64,000 nucleotides of DNA from Siphonodentalium dalli (Eukaryota > Mollusca > Scaphopoda > Gadilida > Siphonodentaliidae). Below are positions 9,984 through 22,832 of this stretch, in pieces. A model generated the notes under the pieces. It did no database searches. It was not told where the DNA came from and saw only the letters and a program-made list of their open reading frames with translations. The stretch spans positions 88,885,980 through 88,949,979 of the forward strand of contig CP136063.1 of NCBI GenBank assembly GCA_032622095.1, in the 5' to 3' direction. Within the stretch, counting starts at the first letter, position 1. Every line of letters begins with the position of its first letter. A program made the position numbers and the translations under genes.

Positions 9984-12679
9984 TTAACTTACATTCTATG
10001 TGGGGAAGGATACGCAAACCGATGAATAGAGCTGTGTTTCAGGCCAAGTCGAATTTGGTCAGGGTCCAATGATATTTGACAGAGTTATGTCAATTTTTCG
10101 ACTTAGAAATTTTTACATGTATTTCATGCCATAAAAGTATAGTAAATTTGATTATAATTTCCAACTAGTTGGAAGTTCGTACATATATTGTGTGACAATA
10201 GTCGCTTGTACCAAATTAAAAAACAAACTTCCAGATATATTTTGAGAAATTCCATTTTGAAATATAATTTTGGCAAAACATGCGCCTGACCCATAATTGG
10301 GTCACATGGTGTGTTTTTGGTTAACCCATTGCTTGTTCACGCCGGATAAAATTGTTAACCAAATTTTTTATATGCCAGTTGCAGCCCTCTTAATTCAGAT
10401 TGTTTGGCTTCGACAATCTGCTACAGCAACAGTATGCCGTGACCCAGTTTGCTTCAGTTGTATTATGTTATTTGTCTGTCAGTCCATTTGTTCATCCATG
10501 CTAACATTTGGCAACTATGGGGTAATTATGGTATTTTGTCCAGACCGTCATGGTTTTTTTAGTTTTAAGCTTAGCTCTACTAGGGCCCTGCGAATCTGAG
10601 TTTACAGTCAAATCAAATTTTGAATTCAATTGGGGATGAGGTTCGCGAATCAAATCTCAATTCGAATATATACAGCTACATGTATGCGCAAAATAATTGA
10701 CCCCTTTAACGTGGATGTAGGCCGTAATTACCGTTCGTACCACCAGTAAACCACAATCAAGTGGTATTACGTCGAATAATAGCGACTGACATGTGGTGTC
10801 CATCGGTAGTCTTACCACGGTAATGATTTTTAACTGCGATAACCCAGTAAATAAACGCCAAATACATTTTTTGTGACTGCAATAACGGTAAATTCAATCT
10901 AGAAATTTTTTAACTCATCCACATTTGACCTACTAGTATGCCATGTTCAATCGCAAAGTATTTAGTTCACAAATACCATATCAGGGTATCTTTATTTTCA
11001 TGTTAACTAAACACCTAGTAATTCAGTTAATACATGTACATTGTTTATTCAGCATAAATGTATATGTATGAGGTTGGTCACTGCAACATTGCAATTGCAT
11101 CAACAGTGCAGCTACGATTGTCCGTGTCTTTGAATATGTCAGTGGCTTGAAAGACATCTGACATTCAATTTGGCAGGTGTACAAAAGTCATACCCACTCG
11201 CTTTTTTGAAGCCTATTTTTCTGAGTTGTATTGCTATCTGTTGTTAGGAGCATACCACCATGTGTGGCCAGGCTATAATCACAGTATAAAGGGTGCAGGT
11301 CTTATATTTCGGCGAGAATCCAATTCTAGATTCTCGTAAATATTCTCGCAAATTACCCTGGATTCTCATGAAAAAGTATGTATAGATTCTCACAAAATCA
11401 GATGAAATATATGCCCTGGGGTGATTGTGTTAAATTTGACACATACTAGTACCAGTACCTGTCCATTCTGTTTTTATTGATTTAAATGCCCGCAGCCTTA
11501 TGAAACAAAAAGTTCTGGCCATAGAGGTGGCCTTGTATGCCAGAGACTGGTCTTGTCAGCCAGAGAGGCAGCACATCGAATGGTAGGTGTGGTACTACCA
11601 TGTGGAATTAGCTCAGTTAAATTAACCCATAAATACCAAATGTTGGTTCATCCGTCCATATGTTCGCTTTTGGTTGATAACATTAGATAGTCTCAACTGA
11701 AGGGACTGAAATTTGGTATGTGGGTTGTGTCCACAAATTTTAACGCAGGTAAGTCCCTTTTTGTTCAAATTTGCAATAAATTTTCATCTCTCTAGCCCAA
11801 AAATACAAGTTAAGTTTAAATATTTGGGTTTTGACCACCAATTTTCACCAGGGATATGCCATTTGTTGGAATTGCCACGACCTAGTCTAAATCGCCTGAG
11901 ATAACTTGAGCAACACTTTTGAAAAAATTTCAACTATCACATAACATTGCACAGTGAGTTTATGTGGTCAGCCATTCAAAATGTATCCACATGGCACATA
12001 TTACTAATTAGCCCCTTCTAGATTTCAGTCAATGCTCAAAGGGGCTCGAGAAACAAATGATGAATAAATTTGCCAATAATATAAAAGTCCATATAACCAT
12101 TAGTACATCTCATATAAAAGTAATAATACCCTGTATCTCCTACGATATGTGCCCGATTGGGTTAACATTTTGAACATACATGTATGTGGTAAATCCAGTA
12201 CATGGAGTGAGTAAATTATCCAATTTGATTTTCTAACTTTCTTCTAAATGTCGCTTCATTTGAATTTTTGCCATTATCAAAAACAAGTCTGGAAAATGTT
12301 TGTCATTGCTCCCTATGGGATACTCGCATATATAAGATAATGCATTGGCACAGGGTTTTTTTGTAAAATTTCAAGAAGCTCCATTCATGGAAGGGTTGTA
12401 CAGTAAAGTCATTGAGACAATTTCGTTTTTTGATGATCGGTTGTCCGTATTATTTCTACAACACAATTATCACCTTATATTTACTTGGCTACACACTTTT
12501 AATGTTTGATCGCCACAGAACATTTTTTTTAAGAGTACATATATATATGTCCATATTTTGCTGTGGGTGTAGAGTATTCTCGGATAGAATAAATATACCC
12601 AAAGCAAAAACTAAGCGAGGGGCACCTAATGGTTGAGTCTGGGATATTTGGCACTTAGAACGTGGCTAGATGGTTTGGT
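9984..12679. other. Long stretch without supported genes
   Basis: I see no conserved coding frame. About 11640-11720 carries repeat-like text (GTTCATCCGTCCATATGTTC, then GAAATTTGGTATGTGGGTTG) of the same style as the Helitron-like modules. 11310-11400 has several GATTCTCG repeats. Frames at 10297-10599 and 12412-12636 have no recognisable domain. Confidence 0.4.
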
Positions 12680-12795
12680 GGGGAGGGTCGACATCTTGGT
12701 ACTTCCAACTGAAGCCCCCCCCCCCCAAGCCCCTTGAACGACACAAACTAAGTTTGCGTAATTCAATTTGCAAAACCCCATGGGGCTTGATTTTT
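12680..12795. repeat. Fragment related to the hAT element at 20138
   Basis: TACTTCCAACTGAAGCCCCC, the poly-C tract and GTTTGCGTAATTCAATTTGC parallel 20215-20300 of the hAT-type element. No ends are visible, so this is a fragment. Confidence 0.45.
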
Positions 12796-12831
12796 CTGAA
12801 CTTTTCCATCACAGACTACTACAGTAATGCC

Positions 12832-13011
12832 CTAATTAATGGACTCCATAACCACAGCAGGATTTAGTCGGAAATATGGTTTGTTGTCATTCATTGGAAA
12901 GCTCTCGGAGAGCTTTCTGGTGAATGGCAACAAGCCACATTTCCGACTAATTCCTGAAAGTTACCAATAATTCTGCTGTGGTTACGGAGTCGATTAATTA
13001 GGGCATTACTG
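12832..13011. mobile_element. Hairpin MITE, second CAGTAATGCCC copy
   Basis: Ends CAGTAATGCCCTAATTAAT and its complement are flanked by TA at 12830-12831 and 13012-13013. The arms are the same sequence as 8472-8688 but more diverged, and the left arm lacks about 20 bp (AATTATGGGTAACTTTTCAG) that the right arm and other copies keep. Confidence 0.8.
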
Positions 13012-13944
13012 TAAATGGTAGCATATTCTAAATGGATCAGTAGTCTTGTGGCCACTATCCATGCAGGGGATGAAAAGGATGGTTCAGCCCAGTATGCGAA
13101 TTTATTTAGATCTGAACCTGAAAATTACAACACCTAATTGTCTGTGATATTGATGAATGCCAGGAAAATTCGCACCCCAATTTATTGTGTTTTAAAAAAA
13201 TAATTAACAGCTTTAACTGGCCACTGAGAACATCACAAGACAAATAGGTCGGACGGCCCGGTGGTTCTGAATATGAAAATTGTTCATTCTTAGCATCTAG
13301 ACTGGCCTCAAGATGTTCAAATTGGGGGAAATTTCCAACCTGATACCCACCCAAATGTTGGAAAATTGCCAACTAATGGCCATTTGAGTCCAAAGTTTTG
13401 CAAATGAAAGGAATATATGCAAATGTTCTAAAATAAACAAATATGTCACTAATAAATTGGAACATTGGAAAATCAAACCTAATTTTGGTATAATTTCCAA
13501 CTAAATGTTGTGTGAGGTTTGGCTATAGGGGGGGGTAAGACCCCTGCATAACCAGCCCATGTCATCACGCCCCTGTCTGGAACCCCATGACAAAGGTGTG
13601 GTCTTGCATTCACTGATGATGAGAAATCATCAATATTAGATGTTGTTGGAAAACAGGATGGGACCACAACCCCTAGCTTGTCCATGAGGGTTGGCCCCAT
13701 CCCCATCGGGGAAATCTGCAGTAGTCTGCCCGGTAGATATAATTGGGAGATATCCTGGTGCCACCCATATTGGAAAAGATATATTTTTAAAGTAGACAAC
13801 ATTCAGAAATCAAGGGGACAATAAGAATGTGCTCTCATAACCACAAAACTACACGAAAGTTATCACAATCAACTCAAATACTATATACCGGTACATATAT
13901 AATTTCATTATTTCTATATAATATATATTCGGTCTCTAAAAGCC
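13012..13944. other. No supported gene
   Basis: Overlapping minus-strand frames (13106-13802) reach 107 codons but match nothing I recognise and lack splice context. Left unannotated. Confidence 0.35.
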
Positions 13945-14262
13945 CTTAAAGTGATGTGAAACACTCCGGTAGGGTGGTCAAATAGAAGTGGAGAATAATC
14001 TTGTTCAAAGTAGTTATTTTTACAAATGTTATATCTAAATTGACAACAAACACTGTCATTCTTATATACTAATTCAATGCAGTGACTGCCGATGGCGAAA
14101 TCATTTTCGTTAGTTTACCGCCGATAGATGCGTCCCGATTCTAGTAGTAAATATTTACAATTTAGCCCAGTTCAGACGATTTTTTCAATGGAGTGGTACG
14201 GTAGATTTGCTTGAGATTTTCGATGTTAGTAGAATGTTACATTCCTCCAGTTGGTGTAGCAC
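13945..14262 (+). repeat. Dispersed repeat E, copy 1
   Basis: About 320 bp matches 53113-53436: shared blocks are AAAGTGATGTGAAACACTCC, GATGGCGAAATCATTT, TAGTTTACCGCCGATAG and TTCAGACGAT. Divergence is considerable. Type unknown, perhaps a non-autonomous DNA element. Confidence 0.65.
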
Positions 14263-15459
14263 CTGCATACTAACTTATCAGTTTCACGCACCCGAACAAG
14301 TACATAATATGTCTTTAAACACACTGGACATGCGATGTCCTTGCGCTCCTGTTGCGCCAATTCTAATATAAAAAGTGTTTTCTATTTCAGACAAAGCTCA
14401 AACATACCGGTAACATCTGACCAGACAAAACATAGAAACCGCTAAACTAATTACCAGTCAAACAAGATAACCCTTCAAAATATAAGATAACACGGCCTAT
14501 CACAGCAACATACACCATGGATAAATACACTGTCAAAAGCACAGCATTGTTTTTTAACGGTAAAATCTGGCATATACCCATAGTTATATATAAACATGCT
14601 ACGGGCATCTGACCACAGGTCATTTGCATAAAAAATATTATATAATTCTTTCATTCTTTCATTCCATCAAGGTACAAGTATCTTCAAAGGATTTAAGTTG
14701 AAGTTTTGGGGCTGAGTAAGATTCTAAGAGAGAAGGTGGAATATTGACTTGAGAGCATAAAATATGACAAGAAAATGACAATCATGGCCCAAATTGCGAA
14801 AAGTTGCCAAAGTTATTTTGACACCACATGTGCTGTAAGTATAGCTACATAGGCCTAAAACAATTTGTTATTGTTTCCGGTAACATATGGTAGAAAAGTA
14901 GGGCAGGTGGAATTCAATTGTTTCATTGTTTTTTGGAAACGACCACAATAAGATCATATGTGGATTGTGGAATATATTCATTCTGAAAAATATGCCCATG
15001 GCAGCACAAAGTATATAACGGGACACAATTGGGCTGAATGGGCATATCGCACATGTATTGGGAGGAATAAATGAAACCTATTATTTTTAATCAAAAATGA
15101 TTGCGACATCAACCTCAGATTGAACCAGGCATATCAGTATGGCACCACTGTAATTAAAACACTGACTGTCAGAGTAAATAATATAGATGATGACTGATCG
15201 GCACATGTATTAAGTACTTCGATCTGAGATATTTTGCACCAACATCATAAGGATCTCCTGGGCATTATCTCTAGTTGGGAGCGAATGATAGCTTCCGAAA
15301 TTTGTTAAAGAATATGGTCGCCAGTGGCCATCTTGGATTTTACTCTTTTCATGACTAAATTCATTGGCACATCCAACAAGCCACATCCCTCATCACTCAT
15401 TAACTACAACACACATAATTATTCTCCTCATAGTCATACTTGAAACCATTTTAATTCAG
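14263..15459. other. No gene seen
   Basis: AT-rich sequence with only short, featureless frames. Confidence 0.35.
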
Positions 15460-16219
15460 CCCTTTCTATACTAAATATTCACTAGCTACTAGTAGTAGTT
15501 TCCTCATATTATGTTTCAACAAAATTTCAACAATTTGGAGTTTTTAAAATTACAAAGAAGTAGATGAGTTGGGTGCCAAATGGTACATGCTTACCTCCCC
15601 AGTCAAGAATCAAATTACATGGCATGAATTTGTGTCAAGATGGCAAACACATACCCTCATTCAATCAGGTTTGAGTATTTTCAATTTATAGTGAGAAATA
15701 GTAGGAAGTGAAAATGAAAAAATAGAGTAGTTTCTATGGTGTTGAATTGAAGGGGGAATTTGAAGAGTGCGAAATGTTTGAATGTTTGACCTTTGTTATT
15801 TCCAGGAGAAAGGACACATGTGCTATATCCCTAGTTGTTCCAAAATTGAAGCTGCATACATTGAAAAGAATGTGATCAAAGGATTGTAGACTTGTTTTTG
15901 AGTTTTCATACAGTAAGTATACATTTATACTTTACCATTGGGACAGGCACACCACCGGTAGCTTTACCTCTTTTTATACTAAATACTCATTGATGAATAG
16001 TTCCCTTAGAAAATATACAGATAATAATGTCAATAAACAACATCTGGTTTGTTGGAACTTATTATCTGAACATTTCCTTCTATTAAATAACTATTTTGGC
16101 ACTGATATTATCTGTTATTATGTGATGATTATTCATGAACACCCCTCCAGATTAATAACAAGGAATTCCAATGTATACTTTCATAACTGATTAGGGAAAA
16201 GACATTAGTATAGAAAGGG
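15460..16219. mobile_element. Possible piggyBac-like element, CCCTTTCTATACTAA ends
   Basis: CCCTTTCTATACTAAAT at 15460-15476 is mirrored by TTAGTATAGAAAGGG at 16205-16219, which is followed by TTAA. TTAA next to CCC...GGG ends suits piggyBac-like elements, but the left side lacks an adjacent TTAA and no transposase is present. The pairing could be coincidental. Confidence 0.3.
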
Positions 16220-16327
16220 TTAATGCTCTGCAAATAATACTGAGTAACAACTAACAACTGACTTTCATGTCAAATCCCAAAATCATCAACAAATTCTTGG
16301 TCTACTAGCAATGGAGCAAATATATGC

Positions 16328-16434
16328 CTGAGAGCTTTCCGATGAATGGCAACAAGCCATATTTCCGACTAAATCCTGAAACGTTACCCATAATTCTGCT
16401 GTGTTTAAGGAGTCGATTAATTAGAGCATTACTG
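16328..16434. mobile_element. Half of a CAGTAATGCCC hairpin MITE
   Basis: Matches only the right arm of 8472-8688 (GAGAGCTTTCCGATGAATGG through AGCATTACTG) and ends at TA. The other arm is missing, so this is a solo arm. Confidence 0.75.
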
Positions 16435-18205
16435 TACCACCGCAGCCCCCGTCATGAAAGGGTTAAGTTCCCTTATATTCAGAGTGTGTGTGGACACATT
16501 GTACTGTCAGAATAGCTATTGAATTTATGTCGACAACAGATATCTGTGTAGCTATCACTTTGTCCGAATAATGATGTTCAACAATATAATTAGTAACTAC
16601 AAAACATAATTATTGATGTATTATTCTACCCATATTATAAGTTACAGATGCTTAGTGGTCGGATATGTTGTCATGTTTTTGATTCAATGTTTATTATTTT
16701 ATGCACTGGAAACTATATACAACTTATTCTCGAAGAATATATCGTCATTAAAATTGAAAAACATTTTTGGATATATAGGCAATGATCCAGGTTTCATGTT
16801 TGGGCACCATTTAGGTACTGTCCCGATGGCCACAGTCCTATGGCCAGAAATGGTGATGGCTTGTGGTTGGGGGAGGGGTGAATCTGTGTATGTTCAAAAG
16901 CCTTAAAAGTATATTGTGCTATTATGTTGGTAGATTGTCATATTTTAGATAGCAAATTCTTAACCCAAAACCCAATGCACATATGACCAAAGTTATTCCC
17001 TCCAGCCAACATTTAGCCATATTTTCTTGCAGCGTCATTTTGACACACAAAGAAATAACACCATTTGATTTGCAATGTCATTGATGCGCATTGTAAGTCA
17101 TTGCATAATTATGATAAGTGGTACTCTCAGTTAACATGACCCAAACAATTCTGTCACATATTTACTAAAGTATCTTTTATTATTCTTTTCAGTATGTCAT
17201 AATATTATACTCAAGTTGTATCATCAAATTGTTCATTTTCCCAAAATTTGATTTATTATCAATGGCTTTCAATGTATCAATTAACAATGATACTTACAAA
17301 AAATAAAAAAAATAACTTCACAGTTAAGTTGGTAATATTAAGGAGTATATATATAGACTCAAATTTCCGTTAAATAATGTCTCTAAATTTCATTTTTATT
17401 TGATTAATTTATTTAATTTAATTCACGCTGATGTAAATTGGTTCACACTGGCAGGGCAGAACATAAAATAATTGCTAATGGCAATGTTTAATGAGTTATT
17501 TACTATGTTTTATGTCAAAAGTTCTTGATCATTTGACATATGTGTGTGGCACATTACTTTTATTATATTAGTATGTGAATGCTCAAACAATTGTGCTTTA
17601 TAAACCAAACAGATATCAATATAATTATTGATTAATAATTATTCAATTGTTAAAATCTAGCTCCTTTGTTCTACCTCGACTTTGGGCATATTTATCCACT
17701 ATTTGCAAATATCTTATCGTGGCCAAGAGATATCTCCTCGTGATTAAGACACGACAAGATGCAATTTAAAAAAAAAAATGATCAGTAAATTCATCGATTC
17801 ATATCCCACGTCAGTGACTTGTAATAACCCATACTGCCCAGATTGCACATGTTAACGATGGCACTATAACTCTTAAATTCTGAATGCAAGCACAGTTCGT
17901 TTTAGATTTGTTGATCCCGATTTGCTACTTAGTATATGCGTGACACTTCAAACCTCTATGCACCGTGCAGTGACTCCACCCCCTTCCATCACATTCAACA
18001 ATATACTGTTTTAGCGTTCTGTTTGGATCTCATCTAACTGGCCTGGCGGGTTTCTTCAAAAATGAGGGTAACCTTGGTTTACATAAATCTCTATTTAAGA
18101 AACCCGCGGGACCACATGCCACACTCCTTCGGGTCCGTCAAATTAAGAAGAACATACACATACCGTATGTCTGCTATATAATAAGTATCACATTTAATCG
18201 TTGAC
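16435..18205. other. No supported gene; AT-rich
   Basis: A 97-codon frame at 16613-16906 starts with a hydrophobic run but has no family signature. The rest is low-complexity AT-rich DNA. Confidence 0.35.
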
Positions 18206-18366
18206 ATAACCGGAGTTGACACAATACATATTATGATGGGGTCAGCAGGAAGACGGCCACGGACGAGGTTATGCCAACACCAGACTGAGTGCACCCCATT
18301 TGGGAGTCAGCATGATGTGGATCGTCATATACCGGTATCCATATCTTGCTGACCCTCAACTGGGCA
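18206..18366 (+). repeat. Dispersed repeat F, copy 1
   Basis: About 160 bp matching 21651-21806 at high identity. Contains inverted motifs GGGTCAGCA and TGCTGACCC about 105 bp apart, so it may be a small MITE. Confidence 0.65.
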
Positions 18367-18416
18367 AGTAACTGATCTTATGCACTTGATGATTCAATCC
18401 TATTTATGATTATTTT

Positions 18417-18843
18417 TCTATATCCTGTATTCTTGTATTTTGAAGACATCTGTCTGTCTGTATGTATGTCATTTATACAAATCTACGATTCTCGACCGAT
18501 CGGGACGAAACTTGGTACGTGTGTGTACTCTGACCAGGCGGTCGTCGTTGTCGTATTGGCGAGCCCGTGCGGCGCCCGCTTCGCGCATGCGCAGACGAGA
18601 TCTCGGAAACGGGTGGAGCTATCGACTTGAAATTTGCTATGTGAATGTATCTTGCCCCTGATACGAATTTTATCGGGTCGCCGAGCCCGTGCGACGCCAG
18701 CTTCGCGCATGCGCAGACCAGATCTCGGAAACGGGTGGAGCTATCGACTTGAAATTTGGTTACCAGATCTCGTAAACGGGTGGAGCTATCGACTTGAAAT
18801 TTGGTTTTTGAATAGCCTGGGCAACGTCGGGCTCATCGGCTAG
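18417..18843 (+). mobile_element. Helitron-like element, family A, copy A1 (diverged)
   Basis: Starts TCTATATCC..., then a TCTG microsatellite, the ACCGATCGGGACGAAACTTG module, and internal ~122-bp repeats each with TTCGCGCATGCGCAG. It ends with a GC hairpin, 7 bases, and CTAG. TC start, 3' hairpin and CTRR end are Helitron hallmarks. No Rep/helicase is encoded, so it is non-autonomous. It abuts family B directly. Confidence 0.7.
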
Positions 18844-19460
18844 TCTATTATATATTTTGGGTAATCTGTCTGTCTGTCTGTGTGTTCGCGATGGACTCGA
18901 AAACGACCGAACCGATTTCGATGAAACTTGGTATGTGGGGGTACTTTCGGCCGGGGAGTGGCATGTGCCTATTAATTTGTCCGTGCGAAATGAATCGGGT
19001 CATTTCAAGGTCATTCGCCCGAGTATCACGGGATTTCGATGAAAATTAGTGTCTGGGGATACTTTAGTATGGGGTGTGTCATAAGCCTATTCGTTTGCCC
19101 GTGCTACATGACCTTGACATTGAAATCGGGTCAATTCAAGGTCAACTCGCGAATATTGATGGGATTTCGACGAAATTTTATACATAGGGTTACTTTTGTC
19201 CACTGAGTGTTTTGGACGGGTCAAATTGTAACCCTGACCTTGACCTTCAAAATGATCAATTCAATGTCAAATCGGGTAAAACCGGATGGATTTCGACGGG
19301 TACTTTTGTGGGGTACTTTTGTCCGGCCAGTGTTTTGGACGGGTCAAATCGTGACCCCACCTGACCTTGACCTTCAAAATGGACAATTCAAGGTCAAATC
19401 GCGCAATTCGCCAAAAAGCAGAGGGGAAACAGCCCGGACGAAGTCGGGTCCACCTGCTAG
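18844..19460 (+). mobile_element. Helitron-like element, family B, copy B1
   Basis: Begins TCTATTATATATTTTGG directly after the CTAG of A1 and ends with hairpin CCCGGACGAAGTCGGG, 8 bases, and CTAG at 19457-19460, followed by T. Inside are repeated modules GATTTCGATGAAACTTGG and TGACCTTGACCTTCAAAATG. Non-coding and more diverged than the copies near 47 kb. Confidence 0.7.
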
Positions 19461-20137
19461 TGTTATATATAGCTACAATGGCACTGTTTATTGTTACGTC
19501 CAATGCTTTTTTCGCATTTAATTAGATCTTTCAGCGTTTTCCCAAATAAAATTAATGTACAAAAGCATGACAAATTCTGAATATTACGGTTCGGTTATAC
19601 TTAATTTTGGGAACCCAGGCTCCGGGCACCCAAACTTATTATAACGGGTCGGCATAAGGCATAGAACCGTGTGTGATATATCATGAATCCGCTTAACAGA
19701 GGGTATACTCTTCAATCCATCACTGGAAATTTCGATCTTTCCTCCATCATTCCATGAACTTCTGTGAGAATTATATCTCATGTCCAAGCTGAGCTACATT
19801 AGGCCAAAAAAGAGATACTATGTTTCCGTACATCGACCGAACCTAAAAATAACCCGCCGACCCTAAACTTTTTATTGATATTTTGAGAAAAAGTCAAAAC
19901 TTAATGCTCATAAATATTGATGATCTTTAGTGTGCAAAACACATGTTTTCTAACATATCCCTGTGAAAAGTGACCACGAAGTGACAGCTGTCTCAAAAGC
20001 CCCTGGTGTGTGTTGGGTTGTGGATTAATGGGCATACATTTTGCAATTTTAATTTCCTGAGAGTTGATCTCCTGCCTGCTTTATGTCTTGTTTTGGGACT
20101 TCTGGAACACTATCAACAGACATGGTGGGTGTGTATC
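19461..20137. other. No firm gene; one exon-like frame
   Basis: On the minus strand, 19584-19787 is an open frame with balanced codon use, preceded by a possible acceptor (TAATGTAG), but there is no good donor and no recognised domain. TSD base composition upstream of the hAT element starts at 20130. Confidence 0.25.
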
Positions 20138-21298
20138 CAGAGGCGGACTGGGCCAAAAATCCGGCCCGGAAAATAAATATAATACCGGCCCATCTGTTCG
20201 GGTGTGTCCACAGTCCACCTTGGAAATTCCAACTGCACCCCCCCCCCCCCTAATCAGAATCTGACCAAATACACGTTTTGCATAATTCCGTTTGCACCTG
20301 TGGCCTAATATCCTATATATATTAATATAAACCATAGTTCTATATATTCCCGGTATGAGACCATTCAGATATTATTTTCACCTGAACAATTGCATAAATT
20401 CTAACATCTAGCGGTCTAACTCCAGAAAAATGCACACGGCTACGTGCAAGAGACCAGGACACACCGGGCTGTTCATGGTTGTTCGGACCGGGGTTAGAAA
20501 ATTTTGAAACCTATACAAGAACATCGCTAATCCAAGCATCTAGACTGGCATCAACTAAAGCGTTCCTATTTTGTTGTAAATTTTAATTGGGGGAGGGTCC
20601 GGGAGGGGTGCGTAAGATTTTTTTTCGGATTTACAGCTGGGAGTTACCGTTAAAATCTCGAGATTAGCGGGGTCTTTATGTGGTGTTATATGATGCTGAC
20701 AAGTTCATTTAATGACAAATTTACGATTAGCCAGTTCCGCTGGTTAAACAACACATGTGGCGGCCCACGTCCGGAATTTTCCCGGTCTCCCGATCGGCCA
20801 GTCCGCCTCTGCCCCCCCCCCCCTCCGAACGTCACATTATACTCACATGGGGAACCTGCAAACTTAAATTCTGTCTTTCCTCGCCGGTTTTCCGCTTCTC
20901 GGGTGATATATATTTATATATATATTGGCAGTACACATTATCCGACGTAAAACATTTTACATGTGGAATAATTTCCGAATCAATATATTCTTGTTTAGTG
21001 ATGGTTCCAAATATGGTAACAATCCGGACAATCTCAGACGCCGTTGTAAAATGAAATTCACTTCTTGAATTTATGTGTGAAGAATGCTGGTTACACAACA
21101 CATGTGGCGCCCCACGTCGGTTTCATTCGCGGCCCAAGTTGTGGTTGGGCGGCCCAACCATATATACCCCCCCCCCCCCCAACCGTAAAAAAACCCATCG
21201 GATTCTCGCTTGATAGAAAATCACGTGGAATCAGAATTTTTCCGGCCTCCGGCCCATCGGGAAGTTTCCCGGTCTCCCGATCGGCCAGTCCGCCTCTG
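20138..21298. mobile_element. Non-autonomous hAT-type element with 8-bp TSD
   Basis: Left end CAGAGGCGGACTGGGC, right end GGCCAGTCCGCCTCTG, flanked by an exact 8-bp duplication TGTGTATC (20130-20137 and 21299-21306). An 8-bp duplication with CAG-type ends fits hAT. Length 1161 bp, no transposase. It has an internal duplication: an extra right-end-like copy (GGCCAGTCCGCCTCTG) ends at 20811, and the ACACATGTGGCG block occurs near 20750 and again near 21096. Three poly-C tracts lie inside. Confidence 0.85.
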
Positions 21299-21650
21299 TG
21301 TGTATCTGTATATATACATGTATATAGGTTATCACCACAAATGTTAGGGGTATAGCTACTGTTTTAACAAACCAGGCATGCTCGGTGGGCGTACTGGCTA
21401 CCCCCAGAAAAGGGGATGTAGTTGTCACAATACAAGTACGGTATAATGGCGGTATTATTGGTAAAAATTCTTATAAAAAGTTAGTGACATGAATTTTGTA
21501 CCAGGCAAGTTTATAGGAAAATTTATAAAAATAAATGTGGTATGTGAATAATAAAAAAACTTACTTAAGCATGAAGTAAGTTTAATCTTAATGTATATTT
21601 CCACTGTTAATCAAGTAATACTTTCCCCACAGCATGGGTTAGCATTTTAT

Positions 21651-21806
21651 GTAACCGGAGTTGACAAAATACATATTATGATGGGGTCAGCAGGAAGACA
21701 GTCACGTACGGGGTTATGCCTACACCAGGCTGAGTGCACCCCATTTGGGAGTCAGCATGATGTGGATCGTCATATATTCATATCTTGCTGACCCTCAACT
21801 GGGCAA
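21651..21806 (+). repeat. Dispersed repeat F, copy 2
   Basis: Near-identical to 18206-18366 from GAGTTGACA through GACCCTCAACTGGGCAA. No coding capacity recognised. Confidence 0.65.
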
Positions 21807-21967
21807 CATCAGTCGAGGTATTTCTGCAGTTGGATAAAAAATATCGAAATAAAATAAAAATAAAAATTCCTTACCTACCTACCTACCCTAATTTTTTCGC
21901 TGGCCTTAACACTTTTATTAATCTATATCATCTCTTTTGGCACGTTATTTGCAGGTACAGTGCAGGA

Positions 21968-22560
21968 ACATGTTTGGAACTACATTGGAACTACAGAGAA
22001 TAATTCATAATATGATCCCGATCTGAGCTTCAGGTAGTGTAGTTCGATGTTCGTACTAAGAATTAAAAGTTCAGCATCATACCCACAGGTTGCATCTATG
22101 TACATGTACCTGTGTATGTACAGCAGGAAATTCTCTAACGTGGTGACCAGGATGAAATTCATACAATGTTCCGCTTCCATTAAGAAACCGCATCTTTTAT
22201 TGATCGGAGAGTCGCGCAGCATATCCCATGTTTACGCCTGGAGCCATCAAAATAACGGAAACATGTTTGGAACTACAGAGAAGAAATTCAGCGCAAACGC
22301 CTAATATGATCCTGAGCTTGAGTTTGATGTTCGTAGTAAGAATAAAATGTTCAGCATCGTACCCACAGGTTGCATCTACTAATATGTACATGTGTATATA
22401 CTGAAGGAAATTTTCTAATGTGCTGACCAGGATGAAAATCATACAATGTTCTGCTTCCAGTAAGAAACCGCATCTTTGATTGGTCAGACAGTCGCGCAAC
22501 ATATCCCATGTTTACGTCTGGAGCCATTAGCATAACGGAAACCAAGACCGCTTCATCGTC
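21968..22560. repeat. ~290-bp tandem repeat, about two copies
   Basis: GAACATGTTTGGAACTAC occurs at 21968 and 22259, followed in both by GATGTTCGTA..., ACCCACAGGTTGCATCTA, GACCAGGATGAAA and ATCCCATGTTTACG. The overlapping minus-strand frames here arise from the duplication rather than from a supported gene. Confidence 0.65.
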
Positions 22561-22697
22561 TCTCGATGGCCGTTTCATGTCATATGTTGGAGAGAGGTTT
22601 AGGAGATTTTGACATTTTCTGCTGATCATTATGCGGAATAAGTGCCAAATTAATGTGAATGACCAGGACTGTTGGCAGAACAAATACATGTACGCCA

Positions 22698-22832
22698 TTG
22701 TGGTGGATTGATGGTAACATGTCATGACATTGACCACTTTTAGCCTGTGTTCAACCTTGTCGCTTTGTGAATCGGTTGAACATAAACCCGAAGTTGTCAA
22801 TGTCACGCCATGTTACCATCAATACACCACAA
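22698..22832. mobile_element. Foldback element, 135 bp
   Basis: TTGTGGTGGATTGATGGTAA...TGACATTGAC at 22698-22734 pairs with GTCAATGTCA...TTACCATCAATACACCAC at 22796-22832. An inner stem, TGTTCAACC with GGTTGAACA, extends the pairing. A hairpin MITE or structured transcript. Confidence 0.65.

Noticed and set aside
16613-16906. 97-codon frame with a hydrophobic start
   Set aside because: No family motif, splice signal or promoter; the hydrophobic part is AT-rich sequence.
22197-22806. Overlapping minus-strand frames with repeated MLMAP...MGYVARLSDQ text
   Set aside because: The repetition comes from the ~290-bp tandem duplication; only two copies, with no support as coding exons.
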